Below are positions 1-8,060 of a stretch of DNA of 64,000 nucleotides, one piece after another; within the stretch, counting starts at the first letter, position 1, and each line of letters starts with the position of its first letter. This DNA is from Fidelibacterota bacterium (GTDB lineage Bacteria > Pseudomonadota > Alphaproteobacteria > Rhodospirillales > Rhodospirillaceae). The DNA lies in NCBI GenBank assembly GCA_947475895.1, contig CANJMF010000005.1, positions 89,982 to 153,981 of the forward strand, given 5' to 3'. Both the position numbers and the translations under genes were made by a program. Below the pieces are notes generated by a model. The model saw only the letters and a program-made list of their open reading frames with translations. It was not told where the DNA came from and made no database searches.

Positions 1-739
1 CTGCGTTCTCGGTCATCAGGAACTTGTTGCCGCCAAGCGAACGCATGCCGTCGGGACGGGCGAGGGGCATTGAAGGCTTCAGTTCGGTGATGTCGCCCAC
101 AGCGCCGTCGGCACCCATCGCGATGCTAAACAAGCGATTGGCCGCAACGCTGTTCACGTACATGACGCTGTCGTTGATCGCGATGCCGTCGACGCCCGCG
201 AGACGCTCGTCCTTCACCCAGCTTTCCAGCGCGGTGGCGCCGGGCTTCAAGCTCAGGATTTGGGCGTTACCGGTATCGGTGATGTACGCCGTGCCGTCAG
301 CCGCCACATCAATGTCGTTGCAGACGGCCGTCTCGGCGTCGGGCATCGGATAAACGGTCTTCGCTTCGCCGGTCGTCAAATCGAACGTGTGCAAAGCATT
401 CTTTTCCGTCTGACGCGGCTGGCCTTCAACGCGCGGCGCGAGCGAGCAGGCATACAGCGTGTTCGAAGCGTCGTGAGCGAAAACGCCGAGCAGTACGGAG
501 ATTCCGGTTTTGGCGGGATCGATCCAAAGCGTTGCCTTGTCGGTGCCGGCTTTGGCGCGGTAGACGCCGCCTTTACCTTGGCTGGCGATGATCAGATCGC
601 CGGCCTTCGTCGAGGTAATGCTTTCAGGGAAAACTTTGTCGTCCTGAATGGTGACAACGTTATCGGCCGCTTTTTTCTCGCAGGCGGTCAACGTTGCGAC
701 GACCACGCACGCGGCGGTCAGGTATGTTTTAAACTGCAT
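1..739 (-). CDS. Secreted lipoprotein with SMP-30/NHL-like beta-propeller (3' end outside window)
   Basis: The minus-strand reading frame opens with ATG at 739, preceded by a good AGGAG-type ribosome binding site, and runs off the left edge with about 246 codons visible. The N-terminus is a lipoprotein signal: a short hydrophobic stretch ends in a lipobox LTAC with Cys20 as the lipidated residue, followed by charged residues. The body has spaced motifs such as VCNDIDVAADGTAYITDTGN and a GVDGIAIN stretch, typical of SMP-30/gluconolactonase-like or NHL six-bladed propellers. It probably sits in the periplasm or outer membrane. The substrate is unknown, and the missing C-terminus prevents a firmer family call. 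Confidence 0.75.
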   Translation of the reverse strand, partial: MQFKTYLTAACVVVATLTACEKKAADNVVTIQDDKVFPESITSTKAGDLIIASQGKGGVYRAKAGTDKATLWIDPAKTGISVLLGVFAHDASNTLYACSLAPRVEGQPRQTEKNALHTFDLTTGEAKTVYPMPDAETAVCNDIDVAADGTAYITDTGNAQILSLKPGATALESWVKDERLAGVDGIAINDSVMYVNSVAANRLFSIAMGADGAVGDITELKPSMPLARPDGMRSLGGNKFLMTENA

Positions 740-940
740 CGTATTCTCTCCTAAGGGTGAATTGATCGAAGTGGGGACGTCGTTGTTTCGTTCGGGGACA
801 GACGATTTGAAAAGAACGGGGTAAGGTTCGGCGTCAAATCATAAATCGGCGCGATGTATACCAAGTTATATATCGCACCGATACACTGCTGAATATCGGT
901 CAAGCGCTTGTGAGCATACGCCTGTAAATCGAGGAATTTG

Positions 941-1318
941 ATGTCTTTTAACGCTGTCTATGTCGGTTTTATTGCGCTCCTCGCGGCTGGCGTCGCCCAC
1001 GCGGCCGATACCGCTGCAGTCAATCGCGGAAGCGACGCCTTTCAAGACCAATGCGCGATCTGCCACACAGTCGTGGAAGGCGAGGGCGGCGATCAGGGAC
1101 CCGCGCTCAATGGCGTCGTCGGGCGTAAAGCGGGAACCATTCCCGGCTTCGAATATTCAAAGCGGTTCAAGGCTTCCGGCAAAGTCTGGACCGTGACGAA
1201 TCTCGATGCGTTCTTAAGCGACCCGCCGACGTTTATTGCTGGCACCAAAATGCCTTACAACGTCGGTGAAGCCAAAGAACGCGCCGATATCATTGCCTAT
1301 CTCGCAACGACAAAGTAG
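941..1318 (+). CDS. Class I c-type cytochrome, periplasmic
   Basis: This is a 125-residue protein. The ATG at 941 is preferred over the adjacent TTG because a GAGG element lies 7 bases upstream. Residues 1-21 form a signal peptide ending VAHA. The single haem site is CAICH (residues 38-42), and Met104 in TKMPY is the likely distal ligand, so this is a small soluble mono-haem electron carrier of the cytochrome c2/c family. It is transcribed divergently from the lipoprotein and precedes glutathione reductase, but nothing identifies its redox partner. Confidence 0.9.
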   Translation: MSFNAVYVGFIALLAAGVAHAADTAAVNRGSDAFQDQCAICHTVVEGEGGDQGPALNGVVGRKAGTIPGFEYSKRFKASGKVWTVTNLDAFLSDPPTFIAGTKMPYNVGEAKERADIIAYLATTK

Positions 1319-1378
1319 GCGTGCGAGGAGGTGTCCGGTAGGGTTGCGGGCTCCGCATGTGCGCCTTATGAATAAGCC

Positions 1379-2755
1379 ATGTCCAAATACGATTACGACC
1401 TCATTACGATAGGCGCCGGTTCGGGCGGCGTTCGTGCATCGCGTCTCGCCGGAAAGTACGGCGCGCGCGTCGCCGTCATTGAGAACAGCCGCATCGGCGG
1501 CACCTGCGTCATGCGCGGCTGCGTGCCCAAGAAGCTGCTCGTCTACGGCGCTCACTTCGCCCATCTGTTCGAAGACGCCGCCGGTTTCGGCTGGCAAGTG
1601 AATGGCGCGACCCACGACTGGGGCGCCATGATTGACGCGAAGAACAAGGAACTGAATCGTCTCGAAGGCATCTATAACCGACTCCTGCGCGACGCCAATG
1701 TCGAACTCGTCGCGGGCCGCGGTGTGCTGGGCGACGCACACACGGTCGAAGTGAACGGCAAGCGCCTCACGGCCGAAAAAATCCTCATCGGCACCGGCGG
1801 CTGGCCGGTGGTACCCGATTTTCCGGGCAAGGAACACGTCATTACCTCCAACGAGGCGCTTGATTTGCCGACGCGCCCCAAGCGCATTGTCATTGTCGGC
1901 GGTGGTTACATCGCCGTCGAGTTTGCCGGCATCTTTAATGCCCTCGGTTCCGAGGTCACGATCATCATCCGGCGCGGCGCGCTTCTGCGCGGCTTCGATC
2001 TCGACGTGCGCACCGAGCTTGCCGACGAACTGGCAAAAAAAGGCATCAAGATCCACCGCGATTGTACCGTCCGCTCCGTCGAAAAAACCGCCAAAGGCTA
2101 TTCGATCTCATTCGATATGGCCGAGGAGATGGAAACCGATTGCGTGATGTACGCAACCGGGCGCGCACCGGCCACCAAGAACCTCGGCCTCGAGCAGGCA
2201 GGCGTGAAGACGCGCGACAACGGCGCGGTCATTGTCGACGACCACAATCGTTCATCCGTCGAGAACATCTACGCACTCGGTGACGTCACCGACCGCATCA
2301 ACCTGACGCCGGTGGCCATCAACGAAGGCCGTGCCTTCGCCGAGACGCATTACAATAAGAACCCTATCACCATGGACTACACCAACATCGCCTCCGCGGT
2401 GTTCAGTCAGCCGCCCGTGGCAACCGTCGGTCTTTCGGAAGAAGACGCGCGCAAGAAGCACAAAGTGCGCCTGTTCATCACCCGCTTTCGGCCCATGAAG
2501 CACACACTGTCCGGCCGCGACGAACGCGTGATGATGAAGCTCGTGGTCGATAAGGAAACCGACAAGGTTCTCGGCGCGCACATGGTAGGCGAGGACGCGC
2601 CCGAGATCATCCAGGGCCTGGCCATCGCGCTCAAGTGCGGCGCGACCAAAGCCCAATTCGATGCAACCGTCGGCATTCACCCAACGGCGGCGGAGGAATT
2701 CGTCACGATGCGCGATCCGGTGCCGGAAAAAGATCCGGCGGATAAAGAACTCTGA
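1379..2755 (+). CDS. gor: Glutathione-disulfide reductase
   Basis: This 458-residue protein is a pyridine nucleotide-disulfide oxidoreductase that reduces GSSG to GSH with NADPH in the cytoplasm. The FAD-binding GAGSGG is at residues 12-17 and the redox-active cysteines are in GGTCVMRGCVPKK (Cys43, Cys48). The nucleotide-binding GGGYIA is at 174-179, followed by paired arginines (198-199) that favour NADPH. The C-terminal HPTAAEE (about 434-440) carries the catalytic His and Glu. The GTCVMRGCVPKK form is the usual one for bacterial and plant glutathione reductases, not lipoamide dehydrogenase. An FkbM methyltransferase gene follows after 3 bases. Confidence 0.96.
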   Translation: MSKYDYDLITIGAGSGGVRASRLAGKYGARVAVIENSRIGGTCVMRGCVPKKLLVYGAHFAHLFEDAAGFGWQVNGATHDWGAMIDAKNKELNRLEGIYNRLLRDANVELVAGRGVLGDAHTVEVNGKRLTAEKILIGTGGWPVVPDFPGKEHVITSNEALDLPTRPKRIVIVGGGYIAVEFAGIFNALGSEVTIIIRRGALLRGFDLDVRTELADELAKKGIKIHRDCTVRSVEKTAKGYSISFDMAEEMETDCVMYATGRAPATKNLGLEQAGVKTRDNGAVIVDDHNRSSVENIYALGDVTDRINLTPVAINEGRAFAETHYNKNPITMDYTNIASAVFSQPPVATVGLSEEDARKKHKVRLFITRFRPMKHTLSGRDERVMMKLVVDKETDKVLGAHMVGEDAPEIIQGLAIALKCGATKAQFDATVGIHPTAAEEFVTMRDPVPEKDPADKEL

Positions 2756-2758
2756 CCG

Positions 2759-3478
2759 ATGACGGAAGATCCGGTCGCCCAACTCCTCGGCTATATCGGT
2801 TCTCGTCGCCCTCCGCACGCGCCGCTTGCCATCAATATCAAGCAGCTATGCTTCGCCAATTATTATTGGAGCATGGGCGGGGAAGATGCGGCCCTGCGGC
2901 ATATATTCAAGCAAAAGATCAATCGGAAAGAACTGGGCACCTACGTCGATATCGGCTGCAACGTGCCGGCGTTTATTTCCAACAGCTACATGTTTTACTG
3001 CATGGGTTGGAACGGCCTGTGCGTCGACGCCGATGAAAATTATCGCCGCGATTGGGCGAAGGTGCGGCCCCGAGATACCTTCGAAAGCGTCGCAATCAGT
3101 GAAGCGCCCGGCGATGCTTTCTTTTTCCTACACACGAGCAATCTGGGCATGAGCTATGTCGATACCGTCATGGAAGCGCGCGGGATCGATTACGAAGCAC
3201 CCCGGCCCGTTCGCATGCGACGTTTGGACGATGTGTTCGCGCAGCACCTGAAGGGCCAAAAGATCGATTTCATGTCGATCGATATCGAGGGCGGCGAACT
3301 CAGCGCTTTGAAATCGAACGATTGGAATCAATGGCGTCCGCACGCGATCCTTATGGAGTGCGTGACCTTCAGCTTCGATGCGCCCTATGACACGCCGGCC
3401 ATGGCGTACTTGCATGCGCTCGGATACCGGCTCACGTCAAAAATCGGCGCGAATGTTATTTTGTTGGATCAAACTTAG
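2759..3478 (+). CDS. FkbM-family SAM-dependent methyltransferase
   Basis: This 239-residue protein starts 3 bases after gor and is probably co-transcribed with it. The visible signatures are YVDIGCN near residue 63 (SAM-binding loop), CVDADE (acidic residue at the end of the second strand) and FMSIDIEGGE near 170, the FkbM/Methyltransf_21 hallmark. These enzymes usually O-methylate sugars or other small hydroxylated substrates. There is no signal peptide. The substrate cannot be inferred, since no glycan or polyketide cluster lies nearby. Confidence 0.85.
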   Translation: MTEDPVAQLLGYIGSRRPPHAPLAINIKQLCFANYYWSMGGEDAALRHIFKQKINRKELGTYVDIGCNVPAFISNSYMFYCMGWNGLCVDADENYRRDWAKVRPRDTFESVAISEAPGDAFFFLHTSNLGMSYVDTVMEARGIDYEAPRPVRMRRLDDVFAQHLKGQKIDFMSIDIEGGELSALKSNDWNQWRPHAILMECVTFSFDAPYDTPAMAYLHALGYRLTSKIGANVILLDQT

Positions 3479-3489
3479 AAGAACCCGCC

Positions 3490-3846
3490 ATGTCGGACCA
3501 ATCGATCACCATTTTCCACAATCCCGGCTGCGGCACATCACGCAATGTGTTGAAAGCCATCAAAGACGCGGGCCACGCGCCCATGATCGTTCCCTATCTC
3601 GAGCGTGGCTGGACGCTCGCCGTCTTGAAGACGCTGCTGAAGGACATGAACGCGCGCCCGCGCGATCTCTTGCGTGCCAGAGGCACCAGCGCCGAAGAAC
3701 TGGGGCTGACCCAACCCACCGCGACCGACGACGAAATCCTCGCGGCCATGATCGCGCACCCGGTTCTGGTCAATCGCCCCATCGTCGTCACGGCGAAGGG
3801 CACGCGGCTCTGCCGCCCGGCCGAAGTGCTCGCCGAAATCCTGTAA
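3490..3846 (+). CDS. arsC: Arsenate reductase, glutaredoxin-dependent ArsC family
   Basis: This 118-residue thioredoxin-fold protein has the single catalytic Cys14 in HNPGCGTSRN, which is the glutaredoxin-coupled ArsC motif. Later blocks include ARPRDLLRARGT, an LVNRPIV segment and an arginine-containing C-terminal region. The reaction would be reduction of arsenate to arsenite using glutathione and glutaredoxin. It is shorter than E. coli ArsC (141 residues), as chromosomal homologues and Spx/YffB relatives often are. No arsB, acr3 or arsR is next to it, so a general redox role is possible. The neighbouring gor gene would supply GSH. Confidence 0.85.
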   Translation: MSDQSITIFHNPGCGTSRNVLKAIKDAGHAPMIVPYLERGWTLAVLKTLLKDMNARPRDLLRARGTSAEELGLTQPTATDDEILAAMIAHPVLVNRPIVVTAKGTRLCRPAEVLAEIL

Positions 3847-3998
3847 CACTCAGTCTGCAAAGAGCAGCAACTGTCACGCGACCTGGCGTGCGAATTTTTA
3901 CACGCGCCGCATGCCGTAACTCCCTTGGTCTCTCGCCGTTGACTTAGTCTCGGGCAACACCTCGCCCGGTCTGGTTCATTTTGGTAAGGAGAAAAAGA

Positions 3999-4367
3999 AT
4001 GCCCACAACAGCCGGCCACACCTCAGCGATCCGTGCGTCGAAGGTCAAAGGCACAAACGTCTACAATACGGCGGGCGACAAGATCGGCCATGTCGAAGAC
4101 GTGATTCTCGACAAACAATCGAACAGCGTCCTGTTTGCCGCCATTGGCTTTGGCGGCCTGTTCGGCATGGGCGAGAAATTCGCGCCTGTTCCCTGGTCGA
4201 TGCTCGATTACAGCGAAGACAAGGGCGGCTACGTCGTTCCCCTGTCGGAAGACACGATTAAAAAGGCCCCAGCCTATGATCTGAAAGACTTGGTAAAAGA
4301 TGACGGCGCCGCCGGCATTCGCGACCAGTCCTACGACTACTACAAGGTTTCTCGCGATCTGCACTAA
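3999..4367 (+). CDS. PRC-barrel domain protein
   Basis: This is a 122-residue cytoplasmic protein. The ATG at 3999 is chosen because AAGGAG lies at 3986-3991; an upstream TTG in frame would overlap that site. The segment SKVKGTNVYN, GDKIGHVEDVILD (roughly residues 20-45) and a second half rich in beta strand (VPWSMLDY, GYVVPLSEDTI) match the PRC-barrel fold, the small barrel found in RimM and photosynthetic reaction centre H subunits. Single-domain forms are common in Alphaproteobacteria and often stress-associated, but no specific function is established. A strong terminator follows. Confidence 0.85.
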   Translation: MPTTAGHTSAIRASKVKGTNVYNTAGDKIGHVEDVILDKQSNSVLFAAIGFGGLFGMGEKFAPVPWSMLDYSEDKGGYVVPLSEDTIKKAPAYDLKDLVKDDGAAGIRDQSYDYYKVSRDLH

Positions 4368-4395
4368 GCCTGCGGAGCCCCGCGACGACGACGAA

Positions 4396-4419
4396 GGCCC
4401 GGCAAAACCGGGCCTTTTT
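4396..4419 (+). terminator. Rho-independent terminator after the PRC-barrel gene
   Basis: A perfect 7-bp stem GGCCCGG/CCGGGCC (4396-4402 with 4408-4414) has a five-base loop and is followed at once by five T residues. It ends the PRC-barrel transcript and insulates the downstream sigma factor gene. Confidence 0.9.
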
Positions 4420-4566
4420 CGTGCCTTTCCGGCCTAAACACCCAATTGCCCCATTTTTGCCACGATAAGCCCTTGCCGAGGCTCAAAATATTCTCAAATG
4501 ACACCCGCAACGAATTGGCAGGTTGTGCATTAGTACTTCAGTCCCACACGTCAGGAGAGTGTCCCC

Positions 4567-5124
4567 TTGGCCAGTGAATTTCATAACCTTCTCGTCGAAC
4601 AGCTTCCACGCCTTCGGGCTTATGCGCTGTCTCTCACCCGCAACCGTTCGGCGGCGGACGACCTGATTCAGGAAACCGCGCTCAAGGCCTGGAACGCGCA
4701 AGCGCAGTTCCAGCCGGGCACGAATTTTAAAGCCTGGATCTATCGCATCCTCCGGAACGAGCACATCAGCTCGTTCCGCCGTAACAAGCGCCCGCAAGTC
4801 TCCATGGACTCGGTTCCGGAAGAGTTCTTCGCCCGCGAAGGCGATCAGGAAACCAAAGTGCTCACCAAAGAAGTCATGGTGCGCATCGCGGAACTGTCGC
4901 CCGGTCAGCGCGAGGTGCTGCTGCTCAATTGCGCCAGCGGTCTCTCTTACGAAGAAATCGCCGAAACCATCGGCTGCTCGGTGGGTACGGTGAAAAGCCG
5001 CCTCTGGCGCGCGCGCAACGAAATGCACAAGCGCATGCTGGGTCCGGACGAACAACCGCAACAGATCCCGCGCGATGTACGCGGATACGACGACGAGGAA
5101 GTCGGCGTCTCCGCCAGCCTCTAA
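4567..5124 (+). CDS. EcfG-like (ECF15) RNA polymerase sigma factor
   Basis: This 185-residue protein has only sigma regions 2 and 4. Region 2 spans about residues 10-75, including ADDLIQETALKAWN and FQPGTNFKAWIYRILRN. Region 4 is at about 105-155, with the helix-turn-helix LSYEEIAETIGCSVGTVKSR. The FQPGTNFKAW block and overall length match the EcfG family, which directs the alphaproteobacterial general stress response at GGAAC-N16/17-CGTT promoters. The start is TTG at 4567 with AGGAG at 4553-4557. The usual partners phyR and nepR are not in this window, so assignment as the principal EcfG or a paralog is open. One exact target-type promoter occurs at 32445. Confidence 0.85.
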   Translation: MASEFHNLLVEQLPRLRAYALSLTRNRSAADDLIQETALKAWNAQAQFQPGTNFKAWIYRILRNEHISSFRRNKRPQVSMDSVPEEFFAREGDQETKVLTKEVMVRIAELSPGQREVLLLNCASGLSYEEIAETIGCSVGTVKSRLWRARNEMHKRMLGPDEQPQQIPRDVRGYDDEEVGVSASL

Positions 5125-5149
5125 TCGCTCGTTCTTTTCTGGATAAGCG

Positions 5150-5181
5150 CCGCCCAAGGATCCCGGGCGGTGTTTATCTTT
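5150..5181 (+). terminator. Likely terminator of the sigma factor gene
   Basis: CCGCCC (5150-5155) pairs with GGGCGG (5165-5170) across a nine-base loop, and the sequence after it is T-rich (TGTTTATCTTTT). It lies 25 bases past the sigma factor stop codon. Confidence 0.6.
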
Positions 5182-5255
5182 TGTGGCTCATTATCTTTTA
5201 TGGCCCATGTCGTGCTGGGATTTATTTCCAGGACCCATGACGATAAATCGCCCAG

Positions 5256-5567
5256 TTATCTTTTGTCGGGCGGGATATCCTTCAGCTTCGCACTGAATTT
5301 AACTATCTCCTCGGCGCCGTACGAAAGCCGCGTGCGCTTCGTGGTCATAGGCCGCTTAGCCAGCGACAGACCCGGTTGCCATTCGCCCACAGGCCGGATT
5401 GGGCGGTCGGTAAACCCGCCGCCGCAGTTGGGGCACACGTTGTTCAGCTCCGTCTCCACGCAATCCGCACAGAACGTGCACTCATAACTACAGATGCGGG
5501 CTTCCAGCGAATGAGCCGGAAGATCCTTGTCGCAGTATTCACATGTCGGGCGCAGTTCCAGGGCCAT
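5256..5567 (-). CDS. DUF1272 small zinc-ribbon-like protein
   Basis: This is a 103-residue protein when started at the ATG at 5567; the frame extends upstream to a TTG at 5630, but family members begin at MALELRP. The conserved cysteine array is CEYCDKDL, ICSYECTFCADC and VCPNCGG, with at least eight cysteines in CxxC-type pairs over the first 50 residues. This predicts one or two zinc sites. The family (DUF1272) is widespread in Proteobacteria and has no known function. The C-terminal 45 residues are charged and variable. Confidence 0.85.
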   Translation of the reverse strand: MALELRPTCEYCDKDLPAHSLEARICSYECTFCADCVETELNNVCPNCGGGFTDRPIRPVGEWQPGLSLAKRPMTTKRTRLSYGAEEIVKFSAKLKDIPPDKR

Positions 5568-5726
5568 GGCGGCGATCATGGCCGCAAACCTGGCCGGCCG
5601 CACCGCCGTTTTGCGGACAAACTCGGCCAAAACGGCGGCCTAACCACCTGAATTAGCAAGATTCTCGGCTTTTCCCCTGGAAATCACGGCTTTGAGTTAT
5701 TATGAAAAGACTTCCAAACGTAAGGA

Positions 5727-7118
5727 ATGAAGCCTTTGAAGTGGAGCCGCGACAGCTGGCGTTCGAAGCCCATCGTGCAGGTGCCGGAATACCCGGACGC
5801 TGCCGCTTTGGCTGCCGTCGAGAAACAACTGCGCGTCTATCCGCCGCTGGTGTTTGCCGGTGAAGCCCGCCGTCTGAAAACAAGCCTGGCCAAAGTGGCC
5901 GACGGTAAGGCTTTCCTGCTCCAGGGCGGCGATTGTGCGGAAAGCTTCGCCGAATTCCATCCCGACAATATCCGCGACACCTTCCGTGTGCTGCTGCAGA
6001 TGGCCGTGGTGCTCACCTTCGGCGGCGCGCTGCCCATCGTGAAGGTTGGCCGCTTGGCCGGTCAGTTCGCCAAGCCGCGCTCAGCACCCGATGAAACCAT
6101 CGACGGCGTCACGTTGCCGTCTTATCGCGGCGACAATATCAACGGCATGGAATTCACCAAGGAAGCGCGCGTGCCCGATCCGCAGCGCATGGTGCAGTCC
6201 TATAACCAATCCGCCGCCACGCTCAATCTGCTGCGCGCCTTTGCACAAGGCGGGTACGCCGATCTGCACAAGGTCCATCAGTGGACCCTGGGCGCCATGG
6301 CCGATACGCCGGCCGGGGCGACGTACAAGAAATTCGCTGACCGCATCCAGGAAACCCTTGAGTTCATGGAAGCCTGTGGTCTGACCGGCGAGACCGTGCC
6401 GCAAATCCGCGAAACTGAATTCTACACCTCGCACGAAGCGCTGTTGCTGCCGTACGAAGAAGCGCTGACCCGCGTCGATTCCACGTCGGGTCAATGGTAC
6501 GCGTGCTCGGCCCACATGCTGTGGTTGGGCGAGCGCACGCGCCAAATCGATCACGCGCATATCGAATTCCTGCGCGGCGTGCAAAATCCGTTGGGCGTTA
6601 AAATCGGCCCGACCACGACGCCCGAACAAATCATCGCGCTGTGCGACGCGCTCAACCCGCAGAACGAAGCCGGCCGTCTCGGCTTCATCTCGCGCATGGG
6701 CGCCGAGCGCGTGGCCGAACATCTGCCCACGCTCATTCGCACCATCGAGCGCGAAGGCCGCAAGGTCGTGTGGGTGTGCGATCCCATGCATGCCAACACG
6801 GTGAAAAGCTCCACCGGCTACAAGACGCGCCAGTTCGACCGCATCCTCGCCGAAGTGAAGGCGTTCTTCGCCGTTCACCGCGCCGAGGGAACGCATCCCG
6901 GCGGCGTGCACTTCGAGTTGACGGGGAAAGACGTGACCGAGTGCGTCGGCGGCACCACCGCCGCTGTCACGGACGCAGCGTTGGGCGACCGCTATCACAC
7001 CCACTGCGATCCGCGCCTCAACGCTTCGCAGGCGCTGGACCTTGCATTCTTGATCGCCGAGTCATTGAAAGATGAACGCGCTCACCTGCAAAAGCCGCGC
7101 ATCGCTGCGGCCCAATAG
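5727..7118 (+). CDS. aroG: Class II (plant-type) DAHP synthase
   Basis: This 463-residue enzyme condenses phosphoenolpyruvate with erythrose 4-phosphate to give DAHP, the first step of the shikimate pathway. Diagnostic segments are [16 protein letters not shown] near the N-terminus, [13 protein letters not shown] near residue 67, [42 protein letters not shown] and CDPMHANT. These are hallmarks of the class II, metal-dependent enzyme, as distinct from E. coli AroF/G/H. An AAGGA lies directly against the ATG, so the spacing is unusually short, but the N-terminus matches the family. It ends 4 bases from the convergent PEP-CTERM gene. Confidence 0.96.
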   Translation: MKPLKWSRDSWRSKPIVQVPEYPDAAALAAVEKQLRVYPPLVFAGEARRLKTSLAKVADGKAFLLQGGDCAESFAEFHPDNIRDTFRVLLQMAVVLTFGGALPIVKVGRLAGQFAKPRSAPDETIDGVTLPSYRGDNINGMEFTKEARVPDPQRMVQSYNQSAATLNLLRAFAQGGYADLHKVHQWTLGAMADTPAGATYKKFADRIQETLEFMEACGLTGETVPQIRETEFYTSHEALLLPYEEALTRVDSTSGQWYACSAHMLWLGERTRQIDHAHIEFLRGVQNPLGVKIGPTTTPEQIIALCDALNPQNEAGRLGFISRMGAERVAEHLPTLIRTIEREGRKVVWVCDPMHANTVKSSTGYKTRQFDRILAEVKAFFAVHRAEGTHPGGVHFELTGKDVTECVGGTTAAVTDAALGDRYHTHCDPRLNASQALDLAFLIAESLKDERAHLQKPRIAAAQ

Positions 7119-7122
7119 GGCT

Positions 7123-7911
7123 TTAAGCGGTCTGCGCGCTTCTACGGCGTGCCAGAGTTCCCAAACCCACCAACGCGATTACGAGCAGAGCTAGGCTGCC
7201 GGGCTCAGGCACCGGCGCGGCCGCCGGCTGAACGATCGAGGCCACGGTCTCCGTCGTTGGCGGGCTCGCATCGTCTAGCGGTATGCTCGGCGTCGGTCGA
7301 TCAATGGATCTCCGGGCGCTCGAATGCGTTGGTTCCGTCGTGCCGTCCACTAAGAGGGGAGGCTCGACGCTTGCAACTTCCGCCCCGCCGACGCTACCGC
7401 CAAGAGAGCTGAACCCCGGCCACTGTTCGGGCATGGAGGTTGAGTAACCATCAAAGCTTGTGATCCCGGCGAAGGTGGGCGCAAAGCGGATCGACGCTGT
7501 CGAGGCGGGTGACGGATCAAATGCGGGCATACGGGAAGCAAGTGAGCCATCGAAATTGCGCCTGTTCGACAGATCTACGCTCGATCCATCTACGCTCGAT
7601 TCATCCACGGCCGCCACCTCGTAAGCGTTGGTGCTTGTGGCCGTAATGCTGGCAGCCGCCACTGCCGTCCCGTTGGCGGCTTGTTTTTGAGGCAGCGAGA
7701 TAGACGTGCTGGTGATCGACGTGCGCGCGGGGCTCGTGATTAACACGCTGTTGTCGTCAGAGCGCATATCGAACGCGGTCGCCGCTTGAGGCGCCGGGCC
7801 TTGGCCGATACCGGCCACCGCGCCGATGAACATCGCGACAACGAGGGTGAACAACAAGCGCATGCGCGCCGTCATAATGATCGATGGCAGTGTTATAGAA
7901 GGGAACCACAT
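7123..7911 (-). CDS. PEP-CTERM sorting-domain protein, exported, low complexity
   Basis: This 262-residue protein has an N-terminal hydrophobic export segment (about residues 17-36) and ends in VPEPGSLALLVIALVGLG followed by RRR. That is a PEP-CTERM sorting signal: PEP motif, transmembrane helix, basic tail. The middle is rich in Ser, Thr, Ala and Asp, with repeated VDESSVDGSSVDLS-like stretches and no enzyme motif. GGAG lies 10 bases before the ATG at 7911. Family knowledge says exosortase (EpsH/XrtA) cleaves such proteins at PEP during surface or exopolysaccharide-linked export. No exosortase or biofilm polysaccharide cluster is present here, so its sorting enzyme must be elsewhere. Confidence 0.8.
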   Translation of the reverse strand: MWFPSITLPSIIMTARMRLLFTLVVAMFIGAVAGIGQGPAPQAATAFDMRSDDNSVLITSPARTSITSTSISLPQKQAANGTAVAAASITATSTNAYEVAAVDESSVDGSSVDLSNRRNFDGSLASRMPAFDPSPASTASIRFAPTFAGITSFDGYSTSMPEQWPGFSSLGGSVGGAEVASVEPPLLVDGTTEPTHSSARRSIDRPTPSIPLDDASPPTTETVASIVQPAAAPVPEPGSLALLVIALVGLGTLARRRSAQTA

Positions 7912-8060
7912 TCGCGTTATCTCCAGTCACGGATTAAACGCATCTTCCCAAGAGTTTGTTCGGAAGTGATTCCATCCGCCGCATCTGTGAGTTGTGGGTG
8001 TCGCCGCGCATCACGCGCACGAAGTGCCGCGCGCCTCGCGGCATTCTTGTGGAACCGCCT

